From positions 186,001 through 250,000 of the forward strand of contig NZ_MDCO01000006.1 of NCBI RefSeq assembly GCF_001746205.1: a stretch of DNA of 64,000 nucleotides, written 5' to 3'. The stretch's first letter is position 1. Each line of letters begins with the position of its first letter. The notes under the pieces are model-generated. The model saw nothing but the letters and a program-made list of their open reading frames with translations, searched no databases and was not told where the DNA came from. Source of the DNA: Brachyspira hampsonii. Lineage in GTDB: Bacteria; Spirochaetota; Brachyspiria; Brachyspirales; Brachyspiraceae. Of this stretch, positions 52,632 to 61,575 are shown in pieces. The translations under genes and the position numbers were made by a program.

Positions 52632-53366
52632 ATGAATAGAATAAAACATTTATCATTAGTTATTGTTTTGATATTATCAGCTAATATCAAAGTATTTGCC
52701 GCAAGCGGTTTTGAATTTGTCCTGAATGTGCCTTTAGGAGTATCTTTTGGAATACCTTCAAACTTTGAACCATCTCTTAATGTTTTAGGAACAAAAAGTG
52801 CACTTGGCGGAAGACCAGGATTTGATGCAGGTGTTCAATTTCAAATAGGCTATATGTTTGATTTCGGCAATTTTGGATTAAGTCTTTTAGGAGATTTAGG
52901 ATACAGCTATGACAGCTATAGATTTTCAGATTATTTAGATTTATCAGGAACAATTACAGTTAAGTATGAAAGAATTCAAAGTATGTATATGCATAATTTT
53001 CAAATAGGTATTCTTCCTAAATTCAATTTTGGAAACTTTGCTTGGGGTATAGGAGGCGGTATAAAAATTCCTATGGCTGGAACTATTGAAAATCATATTG
53101 AAGATAATATAAGAGGAAATACTACATCAAAATCAGATTATAAATTTTCTTACTTTGAATTGCCTATTATAGGTTATGTAAAAATGACATTTGATCATTC
53201 TTTCTTTTTTAATGATCATTTGGCATTTATATTGGGGGCATATATTGGTTTTGATATAGGACCTGTTATTAAAGAGGAGTACACATCTTTTAAAGATGCC
53301 TCTGTAAGCAGTTTAGATTTAGGAATTGAGTTAGGATTAAAATTCGGACCTAGAGTTGGAAATTAA
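52632..53366 (+). CDS. Tandem outer-membrane protein paralogue 2
   Basis: 244 residues. Signal peptide nearly identical to paralogue 1 ('LSLVIVLILSANIKVFA') with AASGFE at the cleavage point. It differs mainly in loops, for example an insertion 'LNVLGTKSALGGRP' and a longer charged loop near residue 160, while the strands 'GYMFDFGNFGLSLLGDLGYSYDSYRF' are conserved. Loop variation on a fixed barrel is what immune or phage selection on a surface protein would give. The identical ribosome-site stretch and 5' coding region indicate recent duplication from paralogue 1. A terminator follows at 53387-53420, so paralogue 3 is probably transcribed separately. Confidence 0.8.
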   Translation: MNRIKHLSLVIVLILSANIKVFAASGFEFVLNVPLGVSFGIPSNFEPSLNVLGTKSALGGRPGFDAGVQFQIGYMFDFGNFGLSLLGDLGYSYDSYRFSDYLDLSGTITVKYERIQSMYMHNFQIGILPKFNFGNFAWGIGGGIKIPMAGTIENHIEDNIRGNTTSKSDYKFSYFELPIIGYVKMTFDHSFFFNDHLAFILGAYIGFDIGPVIKEEYTSFKDASVSSLDLGIELGLKFGPRVGN

Positions 53367-53386
53367 TAAAAATATATATACAATCA

Positions 53387-53420
53387 AAACCTGCATATAA
53401 TCAATATGCAGGTTTTTATT
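53387..53420 (+). terminator. Terminator after paralogue 2
   Basis: AAACCTGCATAT pairs with ATATGCAGGTTTTTATT around a four- to six-base loop, 21 bases after the stop codon. It divides the five-gene array into 2 + 3. Confidence 0.8.
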
Positions 53421-53488
53421 AAAATTATGCTTGATATTAAATAATATATTTATTAAAATATTTTAATGAAAGAGGATTCCAAACTATA

Positions 53489-54211
53489 ATGAAAAAGATA
53501 ATAAATATATTATTAATTTTTATACTATCATTTAACATAAAATTATTTGCAGAAAGCGGTTTTGAAGCTTTACTTAATATACCTTTAGGTGCATCTTTTG
53601 GAATATTCAATGGAGAAATTGAATCGATAGGAAATGCCCCTAAAATCAATACTAAAGCAGGATTTGATGCAGGAGTGAATGCTCAGCTTGGTTATATGTT
53701 TGCTTTTGGAAAATTCGGATTAAGTATTTTAGCTGATTTAGGATATAGTTATGATAGTTTTAAATATTCATTATATCATAGTGTTTCAGCATTTGGAGGA
53801 AGCGAGGAATATAATATAGAAAATAGTTTGTATCTGCATAGTTTTCAAATAGGTATTATTCCAAAACTTAATTTCGGGGCTTTTTCTTTAGGTATAGGCG
53901 GCGGAGTAAAAATACCAATCTCAGGAACAAGCGAAAGTAAAACTATAAAAACTATAAATATATTTGGCAGCACTTCAAAAACAGAAGATTATTTGAAAAA
54001 AGATTATAAATCTTCTGATTATTCATCGTCTATTATAGGTTATGTGAAAATGACATTTGATTATTCTTTCTTTTTTACAAGTAAGTTAGCTTTCAATTTG
54101 GGTGCATATATTGGATATGATATAGGTATTTCTACAAAAGATACAGATAATAGAATTGATAGTTTTGATACAGGAATTCAGCTTGCTCTTAGATTTGCTC
54201 CTATATTGTAA
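53489..54211 (+). CDS. Tandem outer-membrane protein paralogue 3
   Basis: 240 residues. The signal peptide ends 'KLFAESGFEA'. 'FDAGVNAQLGYMFAFGKFGLSILADLGYSYDSF' and 'GIGGGVKIPISGT' match the family, and it ends 'DTGIQLALRFAPIL'. A Ser/Lys-rich variable loop lies near residue 150-175. The ribosome site is GAGG, further from the ATG than in paralogues 1 and 2. It follows a terminator, so it probably heads its own transcript. Barrel and surface location inferred from the strand pattern and signal peptide. Confidence 0.8.
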   Translation: MKKIINILLIFILSFNIKLFAESGFEALLNIPLGASFGIFNGEIESIGNAPKINTKAGFDAGVNAQLGYMFAFGKFGLSILADLGYSYDSFKYSLYHSVSAFGGSEEYNIENSLYLHSFQIGIIPKLNFGAFSLGIGGGVKIPISGTSESKTIKTINIFGSTSKTEDYLKKDYKSSDYSSSIIGYVKMTFDYSFFFTSKLAFNLGAYIGYDIGISTKDTDNRIDSFDTGIQLALRFAPIL

Positions 54212-54278
54212 TTTTTTATATAACTTGATATTTTTCTCATATTAACATAATATAATCGGCATATAGGAGATGATTATA

Positions 54279-55034
54279 ATGAACAAAATGAAAAATATAT
54301 TTTTAATCATTATTTTAATATTATCATTCAGTATAAAAATATTTGCAGAAAGCGGTTTTGTAGCTAAACTTCAAGTTCCTGTGGGGTTATCAGTATGTAT
54401 AGCTGATGGTTTAGTTTTGGGAGAACCTCTTAATAAATTAGGGATTAATACAGGAGTTAATACTAAATTAGGATATATATTTGATTTAGGTAAAATAGGA
54501 ATTACTCCTTTGCTGGAATTAGGATATAGTTATGATACTTATGGAGCTTCTGCTTTTAGCGAGGCTAAAATTCAAGACAGTATATTAAAAAATTCATTAA
54601 ATTTATACTTAAAAACTCATAGCATTCAAATTGGAGTTATGCCTGAAATTAATATAGAGAATTTTGCTATAGGTATTGGTTTCGGAGTAAAAATTCCATT
54701 GGCAGCAGAATATGAATACAGCAGACTTATAATACAATATGACGGAGAAAAAAAAGAAGATATTAAAGAGAAACTAAGCAGAAAAGACATAGAAAATGAT
54801 TATAGTAAAAGTCCAATACCGTATGTAAAACTTAATTTTGATTATAATTTCTTTTTTACAGAAAAATTTGCTCTTTCATTAGGGGTTTATTTAGGATACG
54901 ATTTCGGACTTCCTTTAAAAGAAGCTTCTCAGGATGTTAGATTAGATAGTTTGGATATAACCGCTCAGGTAGGAGTTAGATTTGGAAACGGAAATATGAA
55001 TAAGAAAGATGAAAAACCTCGTTACGGATTTTAA
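54279..55034 (+). CDS. Tandem outer-membrane protein paralogue 4
   Basis: 251 residues from the ATG at 54279, chosen because AGGAG lies nine bases upstream; the ATG at 54270 overlaps that site. The signal peptide ends 'KIFAESGFVA'. More diverged: 'LQVPVGLSVCIADG' replaces 'LNIPLGASFGI', and a charged C-terminal tail 'NMNKKDEKPRYGF' follows the final strand. It keeps 'IQIGVMPEINIENFAIGIGFGVKIPL'. The lone Cys in the mature part is unusual in the family. Likely surface-exposed; function unknown. Confidence 0.78.
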   Translation: MNKMKNIFLIIILILSFSIKIFAESGFVAKLQVPVGLSVCIADGLVLGEPLNKLGINTGVNTKLGYIFDLGKIGITPLLELGYSYDTYGASAFSEAKIQDSILKNSLNLYLKTHSIQIGVMPEINIENFAIGIGFGVKIPLAAEYEYSRLIIQYDGEKKEDIKEKLSRKDIENDYSKSPIPYVKLNFDYNFFFTEKFALSLGVYLGYDFGLPLKEASQDVRLDSLDITAQVGVRFGNGNMNKKDEKPRYGF

Positions 55035-55055
55035 AGTTTTTAATAGGATTTTATT

Positions 55056-55811
55056 ATGAAAAAAATAAGAATTTTTTTAATTATAATTTTTTCTTTAATA
55101 TTTACAAATACATTACTTTTGGCAGAAAGCGGATTTGAAGCTATAATAGATATGCCTGTAGGTGCTTCCATTACTTTACCTATAGGAAAACCTAATCTTA
55201 GAGTAAGCTATGATTCTTCTGCTAATATAGAAGAACTTAGCGGAAAATTAAATGCAAGTGCTGGGGCATCTGTTAAACTTGGATATTTATTTGATATATA
55301 TGATGATATTGGAATAAGTGCTTTAGCTGAAATTGGATATCAGTATAACTCTTATACTTCTATAGTTAAAATAAAAGATATAGGTTCTTTCAAGATACAG
55401 GATACTTTAACTAAAAACATTAGAATTCACAGCCTTAAATTAGGTTTGCTGCCTAAATTTAACAAAGGAAATTTTTCTCTTGGCTTAGGTTTCGGAGTGA
55501 AAATACCATTATATGCAATTATAGCAAGTGAAATTGTATCCATAGATGCATATGTGCAGCAATATCATAAAAATCAGGATATAGAAAAGCTAAATTTTAA
55601 TAATATTAAAGATATGTATAAAATACCTGTAATACCATATATTAAACTTACTGCAGATTATTCAATTTTCTTTGTAGATAATATAGCTTTTAATGTAGGA
55701 GTTTATTTGAATTATGATTTCGGTTTCCAAGTTAAAAATTCTAACTTTAGAGAAGATGCATTGGAAATAGGATTTCAAGTAGGAACACGGTTTGCACCTA
55801 TGCTTCGTTAA
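55056..55811 (+). CDS. Tandem outer-membrane protein paralogue 5
   Basis: 251 residues, 21 bases after paralogue 4, so co-transcribed. The signal peptide ends 'LLLAESGFEA'. It is the most distant of the five but retains the start motif, 'LGLGFGVKIPLYA' and the final strand 'EIGFQVGTRFAPMLR', ending on an aromatic/basic strand as barrels do. AGGA precedes the ATG. The gradient of divergence along the array suggests older duplication at this end. Confidence 0.78.
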   Translation: MKKIRIFLIIIFSLIFTNTLLLAESGFEAIIDMPVGASITLPIGKPNLRVSYDSSANIEELSGKLNASAGASVKLGYLFDIYDDIGISALAEIGYQYNSYTSIVKIKDIGSFKIQDTLTKNIRIHSLKLGLLPKFNKGNFSLGLGFGVKIPLYAIIASEIVSIDAYVQQYHKNQDIEKLNFNNIKDMYKIPVIPYIKLTADYSIFFVDNIAFNVGVYLNYDFGFQVKNSNFREDALEIGFQVGTRFAPMLR

Positions 55812-55892
55812 AACTATATGTATTTGTGTAAATACAAATTGTAAACTATAGTTCATAATTGCCGATAAGTATTATAGTAAATAATATTAATA

Positions 55893-55966
55893 GCGTCTGT
55901 GGCTCAATTGGATAGAGCAGCGGATTTCGGTTCCGCCGGTTGGGGGTTCGATTCCTCTCAGACGCG
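55893..55966 (+). tRNA. tRNA-Arg (TCG)
   Basis: Acceptor arms GCGTCTG/CAGACGC, discriminator G. Anticodon stem GCGGA/TCCGC with loop TTTCGGT (anticodon TCG), T arm GGGGG-TTCGATT-CCTCT (with mismatch or wobble). Lies between the barrel array and the TPR gene. Confidence 0.93.
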
Positions 55967-56034
55967 AATATAAATTGATTATTTGAATAAATATGTTAAA
56001 ATATATGTAATGGTAAAAAGGTTTTTTACAAGAA

Positions 56035-57210
56035 ATGAAAGAAAAAACTATAAGAAAACTCAATTTAGTTATATTAATACTATTTCCAATATTACTCTTA
56101 GTATTTTCTATTACATATAACATATACAGTATAGGAGCAGAAAGTAGGATAAGAAGAGAGCTTGAGAATTTTACTAATTCTCTTTCTCTAAGAATGGAAA
56201 GTAAATATATGGACATGATGACTTTATACTTCAAAGAAGAATTAAATAATTATGCCATAGCAAATGAATTTACAAATTTAGTTAAAGAACAAGTAAGATT
56301 GGGAATAACTCCGCATTTCAATTCTCTGAAATTTTCAATAGATTATACAATTAAGAATAATGTAAAAACAACTACTTATGCTTTATTATTTATATCGGTG
56401 ATTATGTTTATATTCACTTTGGTAATTAATTTTACAAATAACAGTATCAATAATAATGTTTCGTATGTCAATAATAATACAAACGAAAATGTTAAGGATA
56501 ATCAAAATCAATCTTCTAATCCTATATCAAATTTGATTGACTCATCTTCCAGCGATGCTTTAAAGATTGAAATAGAAGAAATGTATAAAAATTTAGTAAA
56601 AGAAATTAAAAATTCAAGAGATGATAAAGCTTTAGAAATAATAGAGGAAATGTTTCAATTAGATGATAGGAATTATTTAGCTTTGAATGGGGCGGGTATT
56701 TTGTATACCAAGATGTTTGGAAGAGAAAATAAAGATGAGTATTTTAAAAAAGCTAGTGAATATTTCCAATATGCTTTATCTTTGTATTCTAAAAGCGAGA
56801 TTATTTCAAATAATAAAGCTATATTATATTCTATAAGATATGAATGTAAAAAATCAGAAGAAGATTATGATACTGCTTTAATTATTCTTAACGATGCTTT
56901 ATCAGCTAATCATTTGGATGTAGAACTTCTTAATAACAGAGCAACACTGTATTCAGTAAAGTATAAAATAGGCGGTGATGAAAATATATTTAAAAGGTCT
57001 ATAAATGATTTTAATGAACTTATACAAATAGATTATAATAATATATATGCTCTTAATAATAGAAGTGCTTTATATTTTACTAAATATAAAAATTCAGGCG
57101 ATAAAAAATATTTCGATAAGTCTATAGAAGACTGCAATACGGCTTTTAAAATCAATTCAACTGAAGCTCCATATGATAATAGGGGATCTTTATATATATA
57201 TAAATATTAA
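56035..57210 (+). CDS. Membrane-anchored TPR protein
   Basis: 391 residues. Two membrane helices (about residues 10-32 and 114-136) bracket a roughly 80-residue extracytoplasmic loop. An Asn-rich linker ('NNNTNENVKDNQNQSSN') and four or five TPR-like repeats follow ('YFKKASEYFQYALSLYSKSEIISNNKAILY', 'DYDTALIILNDALSANHLDVELLNNRATLY'). The TPR part should lie in the cytoplasm and recruit partners to the membrane. AAGG lies upstream of the ATG. Its stop codon overlaps the stop of the convergent AAA ATPase gene by two bases. Partners unknown. Confidence 0.78.
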   Translation: MKEKTIRKLNLVILILFPILLLVFSITYNIYSIGAESRIRRELENFTNSLSLRMESKYMDMMTLYFKEELNNYAIANEFTNLVKEQVRLGITPHFNSLKFSIDYTIKNNVKTTTYALLFISVIMFIFTLVINFTNNSINNNVSYVNNNTNENVKDNQNQSSNPISNLIDSSSSDALKIEIEEMYKNLVKEIKNSRDDKALEIIEEMFQLDDRNYLALNGAGILYTKMFGRENKDEYFKKASEYFQYALSLYSKSEIISNNKAILYSIRYECKKSEEDYDTALIILNDALSANHLDVELLNNRATLYSVKYKIGGDENIFKRSINDFNELIQIDYNNIYALNNRSALYFTKYKNSGDKKYFDKSIEDCNTAFKINSTEAPYDNRGSLYIYKY

Positions 57211-58421
57211 TTAAATATATTTATTTCTTTCTTTGGAAGCCCAAATCTATTTTTTCTATATTCTTTTTCCAAATTATTGATGTTTAAATTATTATTTTTT
57301 TTGCTTAAATAATCTATCCTGTAAATACTGCTGATATTATTTTCTTTATTTATTATAAAATAATTATAAAGCATAGTACCATTTATGCTCATAAGTGATG
57401 AATCATGTGTGGAAAGTATAAGCTGAGAGGTATCTGCTTCTATATCTTTAATACCATTAAAAAAATTATTACCGAATAAATTTATAATAAATTCCAATAA
57501 TTCTGATTGAATGCCGTTAAATTCATCAACTATTGATAATGTGCCGTTGATTAAAGAAACTAATATATAAATCAGATTAATAGCATAAACTTTACTTCCT
57601 TCAGATTCTACTTCATCAAAATCATTTGTATAGTTATCATGTTTAGTTACAAGCCTTTTATTATCTATGATAAAAGAAAATTCATTTCGGGATACAGCAT
57701 TTTCTATACTCAAATCATCTATATCAATTAAGGAAAGAAGTTTTTTATATATATCCCATATATTATATTTATTAAAATACTCAAAAGCCTCAACTATGGC
57801 ATAAGATGAAAAATCTGCTTCATTGGTAAATGGGAATAAAAAACATAAATTTTTAAATAATGAAAGATAATAATTTACTTCTTCTCTATACTCATCTATT
57901 TTTTCTTCATTTATAAAACTTAAAAATGTATTTGTATCCGGAATATATTTATTATAATGAAATATACCTTCTTTTATAGAGTTTAATTCTCTTTCAAATA
58001 CTATAATATTATTATTTTTAAGCAATTTTTCTGAATATATTTTTTTATTTTGATTATCCAATATTAATTCATATAAATATAGTATGCATTCATCATTTGA
58101 ATAAAACTCCAAACAGAATCGGCTTTTATCATTTTTTCCATAAATCATATTCGGATCTAAAAGTTTTTTGATACTGTCATCGCTTGAAGTTATATATCCA
58201 TTATTAGAATAAAGAATATATTTTAAAGCATTAATTAAATTACTTTTACCTGAACCATTATAGCCGTATAAGAGACATAATTTTGATATATATTCATCGT
58301 TATTTATTTTCTTTATAAATCGGCATTCATTTGTTTTCGCTGCATTAACATCTACACTTAAATCTAAAACAGTTTCATCATAAAATGATATGTAATTTGA
58401 AATTATAATTTTTTTAATCAT
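57207..58421 (-). CDS. Solitary AAA/ABC-type ATPase (abortive-infection style)
   Basis: 404 residues. Walker A is 'LLYGYNGSGKSNLINALKYIL' near residue 53, the Walker B-like 'GTLSIVDEFNGIQSELLE' lies near 300, and the switch His is in 'SQLILSTHDSSLM'. This is the SMC/OLD-like 'AAA_15/AAA_21' type seen in abortive-infection and RloB-linked proteins. Unlike GajA it has no TOPRIM, and no partner nuclease is adjacent; the neighbour on its 5' side is a repeat element. Probably a phage-defence ATPase whose partner is lost or elsewhere, but a housekeeping role is not excluded. Confidence 0.75.
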   Translation of the reverse strand: MIKKIIISNYISFYDETVLDLSVDVNAAKTNECRFIKKINNDEYISKLCLLYGYNGSGKSNLINALKYILYSNNGYITSSDDSIKKLLDPNMIYGKNDKSRFCLEFYSNDECILYLYELILDNQNKKIYSEKLLKNNNIIVFERELNSIKEGIFHYNKYIPDTNTFLSFINEEKIDEYREEVNYYLSLFKNLCFLFPFTNEADFSSYAIVEAFEYFNKYNIWDIYKKLLSLIDIDDLSIENAVSRNEFSFIIDNKRLVTKHDNYTNDFDEVESEGSKVYAINLIYILVSLINGTLSIVDEFNGIQSELLEFIINLFGNNFFNGIKDIEADTSQLILSTHDSSLMSINGTMLYNYFIINKENNISSIYRIDYLSKKNNNLNINNLEKEYRKNRFGLPKKEINIFN

Positions 58422-58473
58422 ACTATAAAAACAAAATAATATTAAATAAGTAAAGATTTTAAATCTTAAAAAA

Positions 58474-58564
58474 ACTTGGGCGGGTGCTTTGATTTCTTAT
58501 TAATATTATAAAAAAATTAAATACTAAAATTACAAAATAGAGCAGAAAAGATAGAGGGCGGGGT
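58474..58564 (-). repeat. Module A only, reversed, copy 10
   Basis: CTTGGGCGGGTGCTTT...AGAGGGCGGGGTA: module A in reverse orientation without module B, upstream of the AAA ATPase gene (58422-58602). Confidence 0.7.
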
Positions 58565-58629
58565 ATGTAATAAAGTTTTAAATTATAAAAAAATTTGATT
58601 TTTTGTTTATTTATTTATATTATTACTAT

Positions 58630-59769
58630 ATGGATAATGGTAATATAGATTATAAAAATGCTTCAAGATGGCGTTTAATACTTGGAAGTTTTGCTGAAGA
58701 TAATATAGAGCTTGAAAGCGGATATTCTGAAATTGATAGTGCATTAGGTTTTTTGTATGACAGAGAATACAGCAGAGAAGCAGGGTATGCAGATTTTGAA
58801 AGTAAAGAGAATAGGGGCGGTAAAGAAAAAAGTGCTTTAACTGTTCCTTCTTGGGTTGCAAAGGTAAAAAAACTATTTCCTAAAAAAACTGTTGAAATTA
58901 TGCAGACCCATGCCTTAGAGAAATATAACCTTACAGAGATGATTACTGATGAGGATATTTTAAAAGAGATGGAGCCTAATATGGAGCTTTTAAAAAATAT
59001 TCTCACATTCAAAGATATGATGAACGGCAGTGTCAAAAAACTTGCTTATGATATAGTAAGAAAGGTTGTTGATGATATAAAAAAGAAAATGGAAAGCGAT
59101 ATAAAAAAAGTTTTCTATGGGAAAAAACTTCCTAATTCTACAACACAAAATAAAATATTCAAAAATCTTGATATAAAAAAAACAATAAGAAATAATTTAA
59201 AAAACTATAACATAGAAGATAAAACTATTTTTGTAGATAAATTATATTTCAATCAGAACATAAAAAAATATAATCCTTGGAATATAATAATATTAATAGA
59301 TGAAAGCGGTTCTATGCTTGACTCTGTTATATATTCTTCAATAATGGCATCTATATTTTCTAATCTTCCATATTTATCAATAAAACTGATAATATTTGAC
59401 ATTTCAATAGTTGATCTAAGCGGCAGTGTAAAAGATCCAATAGATGTATTATTTAAAGTGCAGTTAGGAGGTGGTACTGATATTGTTATGGCTTTGGAAT
59501 ATGCTAAAAAGATTACAACTGTTCCTGATAAAACTATGGTTCTTCTTATAAGTGATTTGTATGACAGCAATGATTATAAGTATATGTATAAAAGTGCTAG
59601 GGATATAATAGAATCAAGGTCTAAACTTTTTGTGCTTCCTGCTTTGGACTATAATGCAGATGCAAGTTATGATAAGGAGGCTGCTAAACAGTTTGCCAAA
59701 ATAGGAGCTAAAGTTGCAGCTATAACACCTGATGAGCTTTCTAAATGGATAAGCACTGTTATATCATAA
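58630..59769 (+). CDS. VWA-domain protein
   Basis: About 379 residues. The C-terminal half is a von Willebrand factor A domain with the metal-binding MIDAS sequence 'IILIDESGSMLDS' and the later Thr/Asp in 'LGGGTDIVMAL' and 'LLISDLYDS'. The N-terminal half is charged and helical, as in VWA proteins that work with MoxR-type ATPases in metal insertion or complex assembly; no MoxR gene is adjacent. I prefer the ATG at 58630; an ATG nine codons upstream gives a Tyr-rich stretch unlikely to be translated. Neither has a clear ribosome site. Flanked by repeat elements on both sides. Cytoplasmic; function unknown. Confidence 0.8.
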   Translation: MDNGNIDYKNASRWRLILGSFAEDNIELESGYSEIDSALGFLYDREYSREAGYADFESKENRGGKEKSALTVPSWVAKVKKLFPKKTVEIMQTHALEKYNLTEMITDEDILKEMEPNMELLKNILTFKDMMNGSVKKLAYDIVRKVVDDIKKKMESDIKKVFYGKKLPNSTTQNKIFKNLDIKKTIRNNLKNYNIEDKTIFVDKLYFNQNIKKYNPWNIIILIDESGSMLDSVIYSSIMASIFSNLPYLSIKLIIFDISIVDLSGSVKDPIDVLFKVQLGGGTDIVMALEYAKKITTVPDKTMVLLISDLYDSNDYKYMYKSARDIIESRSKLFVLPALDYNADASYDKEAAKQFAKIGAKVAAITPDELSKWISTVIS

Positions 59770-59779
59770 AAATTTATTT

Positions 59780-59978
59780 AACGCACGGTAAATAGATTTT
59801 TATTTATCATTTAAATTATAATTATTAATAGATATATATTTGAAATTTTATTCTGCGTGCGGTATATGAATTCTAAATTAAAAAATACTTGGATGGGCAG
59901 CTGAAAAATTCTAATTTGATAATAAGAAAATAAAAAGTTTATATGCATATTAAATTAAAAAGCCTAGTGGGTGGGGAG
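59780..59978 (-). repeat. Modular B+A element, reversed, copy 11
   Basis: In plus-strand order: module B (AACGCACGGTAAATAG to CTGCGTGCGGT), then reversed module A (CTTGGATGGGCAGC to GTGGGTGGGG). Complete element in the opposite orientation to copy 12, only 30 bases away. Confidence 0.78.
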
Positions 59979-60008
59979 TGAAAATAATTTTTTAACTTTA
60001 TTTACATA

Positions 60009-60205
60009 CCCCGCCCTTTAGATTTTATGACTTCTTTTACACATAATAGATTTATCTATATTTAAAGCTTAAAACATAAAAGCATGCCCGCCCAAGTGTT
60101 ATTTAAATTTAAAATCAATTAAACGCACGGTTAATAATTTTATACTAATCATTTAATTTGCAATATAAAATATTTTTGTATTTGAAAATTTATTTAACGT
60201 GCGTA
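60009..60205 (+). repeat. Modular A+B element, copy 12
   Basis: Module A runs from CCCCGCCCTTTAG to GCATGCCCGCCCAAG. Module B is bracketed by AAACGCACGGTTAA and TTTAACGTGCGT. With copy 11 it forms a 425-base inverted pair that fills the gap 59770-60245. Confidence 0.78.
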
Positions 60206-60245
60206 TAAAAATCAGTATGTAATAAATATGATAATAGTGTTTATA

Positions 60246-61446
60246 CTATTTTTTTCTTAGTATAACAATATGTTCATTACACATCGTTTCTAATTTTTTA
60301 CCAACTGTATTTGTAGGGGAGTTTAATGAAGGCATAACTTTATTAATTATATTTCTATCAATTGTATAAACATAATCCTATTATATTGACTTGCAATTTC
60401 TTTTATTATTTTATCTGTTTTTAAAAGTTCTCCTTTAACGGTTCTATTACCAATAACCCAAAATTGATATCCTCCTGTTTTAGTTTTTTTAGAAATAACT
60501 GATATCGCTTTTTCTAAATCTAAATAAAAACTATATACATCGCCTGCACGCTCTAAATTATTATTTTTAATAGAGTTCAATGATTTTTTTAAAGTTTTAC
60601 TTGGAATTGAAAATTCAAATCCATTTCTGAATTTAGTTCCTCCCATTAATGTCTTATCAATCATCATTATTTCTTTATCAGAAAGCCCGAACAAATCTAT
60701 CCCTATCCATTGAAGAGATAATCTGCTGTATTCTACATAAGCAACCGTTGTTCTGCTATCCCCATAAGGAGGAGATGTAATTACCAAATCAATAGATGAA
60801 TCAGCAATATCAAACAAGTCAGCAGCATTATTATTAAATATCTTAACTTTTGAACTAATACCATTTTTATTACAAACTTCAGCAAAGCCATTCATTTTTT
60901 CAATATTTTTATCTAAAACATCAGTGAATTCTTTTAATACATTCGGCTTAAAACTTTTTACTTTTATAGGAGGCATTCTAAACATTTTAAACTCTCCGTT
61001 TCTACGATTAGATACAAGTCTAACTGATTCGCTAAATGCCGCAAATACAAAATATCGTATATTTTCATCTTAAATTTTTAATATATGATTTTTAATCATT
61101 TGAAGCTGTTAAGTTTATTAGTTTTTACTTTTGAAATAAAGATAGCAAGAGGATTAATATCATTTCCATATATTGTTTTAATATTAGAAAGCATGCCTTC
61201 TACAAGAACTGTACCAGAACCAGAAAATGGATCAAATAAAGAATCTACTTCCATAACTTGCCTAACTATATTAATAATATTTCTGCTTATAGGAGAAACC
61301 ATTACAGCCGGATAACTATGTATACCATGGGTATATTCTTTTGTATTATCATATTTAAAATCCCAATAATTATTAGGCAATCTTTTAAGTATAGATATTA
61401 ATTTCTTATCTGTTTCTATATGATTGATTACTGATTTTTTATTCAT
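60246..61446 (-). pseudogene. Broken DNA methyltransferase (N4-cytosine/N6-adenine type)
   Basis: Minus-strand piece 61446-61096 holds the SAM motif 'FDPFSGSGTVLVEGML' and stops at TGA. Another frame resumes at about 61070 ('RYFVFAAFSESVRLVSNRRNGEFKMFRM') and holds the catalytic 'LVITSPPYGDSRTTVAYVEY', ending early at 60347. A third frame carries the natural C-terminus 'MPSLNSPTNTVGKKLETMCN' to a TAG at 60246. Motif I before SPPY fits the D12/N4 methyltransferase family. The stretch joining the two motifs is also shorter than I expect for an intact enzyme, so a deletion accompanies the two frameshifts. No cognate endonuclease is near. Confidence 0.8.
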
Positions 61447-61518
61447 AGTTTTATTATAATAGACTGCTTAATATATTGTCTGCATTGTATTATTAATAAT
61501 AAATAAAATCAATAATAT

Positions 61519-61553
61519 AAAAAAGATGCAGAATAATTAATCCTGCACTTTTT
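61519..61553 (-). terminator. Terminator of lon
   Basis: On the minus strand, AAAAAGTGCAGG pairs imperfectly with CTGCATCTTTTTT. It begins 22 bases after the lon stop. Confidence 0.7.
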
Positions 61554-61575
61554 ATGATTTTAATTATAATATTTT

